From an uncultured Bacilli bacterium (GTDB lineage: Bacteria > Bacillota_I > Bacilli_A > ML615J-28 > CAG-313), in contig CAKONV010000029.1 in assembly GCA_934098295.1 (NCBI GenBank), positions 1 through 14,693 on the forward strand: a stretch of DNA of 14,693 bases. The letters are read 5' to 3'. The position numbers and the translations under genes were made by a program. This document shows positions 14,649 to 14,693 of the stretch, piece after piece (within the stretch, counting starts at the first letter, position 1; every line of letters starts with the position of its first letter). Under the pieces are notes generated by a model. The model ran no database searches, had not been told where the DNA came from, and was given only the letters and a program-made list of their open reading frames with translations.

Positions 14649-14676
14649 ATTTTAATTGATAATGAACTAATATCAA
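14649..14676 (-). promoter_or_regulatory. Promoter of the zinc-ribbon-mnmG operon
   Basis: On the minus strand TTGATA (14671-14676) and TAAAAT (14649-14654) are spaced by 16 bases, a good sigma-A match, about 37 bases before the first ATG. Another A/T-rich box (TATTAT, near 14630) lies too close to the ribosome site to be preferred. A perfect inverted repeat overlaps both elements. Confidence 0.6.
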
Positions 14677-14678
14677 TT
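14654..14678. repeat. Inverted repeat overlapping the mnmG-operon promoter
   Basis: AATTGATA (minus strand 14671-14678) and TATCAATT (14654-14661) are perfect 8-bp arms 9 bases apart. The repeat runs from the -35 box to the first base of the -10 box, the classical position for a repressor operator. It holds no gene-like sequence. The bound protein, if any, is unknown. Confidence 0.5.
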
Positions 14679-14693
14679 TATTTCATATAGATT

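Noticed and set aside
1..14693. CRISPR arrays, tRNA or rRNA genes, insertion sequences, riboswitches
   Set aside because: No repeat-spacer pattern, cloverleaf, transposase, flanking repeats or long structured leader was seen. All gaps are under 160 bases.

Overview
The window is a very A+T-rich stretch of chromosome that uses the standard code: tryptophan is read from TGG, and the genes end normally at TAA, TAG and TGA. It encodes a SpoIIE sporulation phosphatase, a ComK-like competence regulator and the mnmG-rsmG-parA neighbourhood. This points to a low-GC Bacillota (Bacilli/Erysipelotrichia, or a Mollicutes-related but spore-gene-bearing lineage). The species cannot be named from the sequence alone. 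Genes are tightly packed, often overlapping by 4 to 34 bases, and all but one lie on the minus strand. No intergenic stretch exceeds 160 bases.

Read in the direction of transcription (right to left), the layout is as follows. (1) 14693-10712: a zinc-ribbon membrane protein, mnmG, rsmG, a Soj/ParA ATPase and a DUF951 protein form one operon. It starts from a promoter overlapped by a perfect inverted repeat and ends at a long A/T-rich hairpin. ParB/Spo0J and Noc, the usual partners of Soj here, are absent. (2) 10662-8461: spoIIE stands alone behind a promoter covered by a 21-bp palindrome. It collides tail to tail with the only plus-strand gene, a small rhodanese-like protein that has lost its catalytic cysteine. 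(3) 8187-5858: a PucR/CdaR-type regulator is divergent from the rhodanese gene and overlaps a protein with a predicted beta-helix region followed by a C39-like cysteine peptidase domain, with no visible signal peptide. (4) 5814-2058: a strong sigma-A-type promoter drives an orphan sugar-importer ATPase (MsmX/UgpC), then the ComK-like gene, pgk and tpiA, closed by a clear terminator. (5) 2048-1: a lipoprotein, an ECF-type sigma factor and a membrane protein with the layout of an anti-sigma factor form a signalling module, closed by a hairpin at the window edge.

Together these are central metabolism (sugar import energy, two glycolytic enzymes), translation maintenance (tRNA and 16S rRNA modification), chromosome partition, and three developmental or stress regulators (ComK-like, SpoIIE, ECF sigma). 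The most unusual points are the ComK-like gene wedged into a glycolytic operon, the Soj ATPase without ParB and with an altered C-terminal motif, and the apparently cytoplasmic beta-helix/C39 protein with its own regulator.
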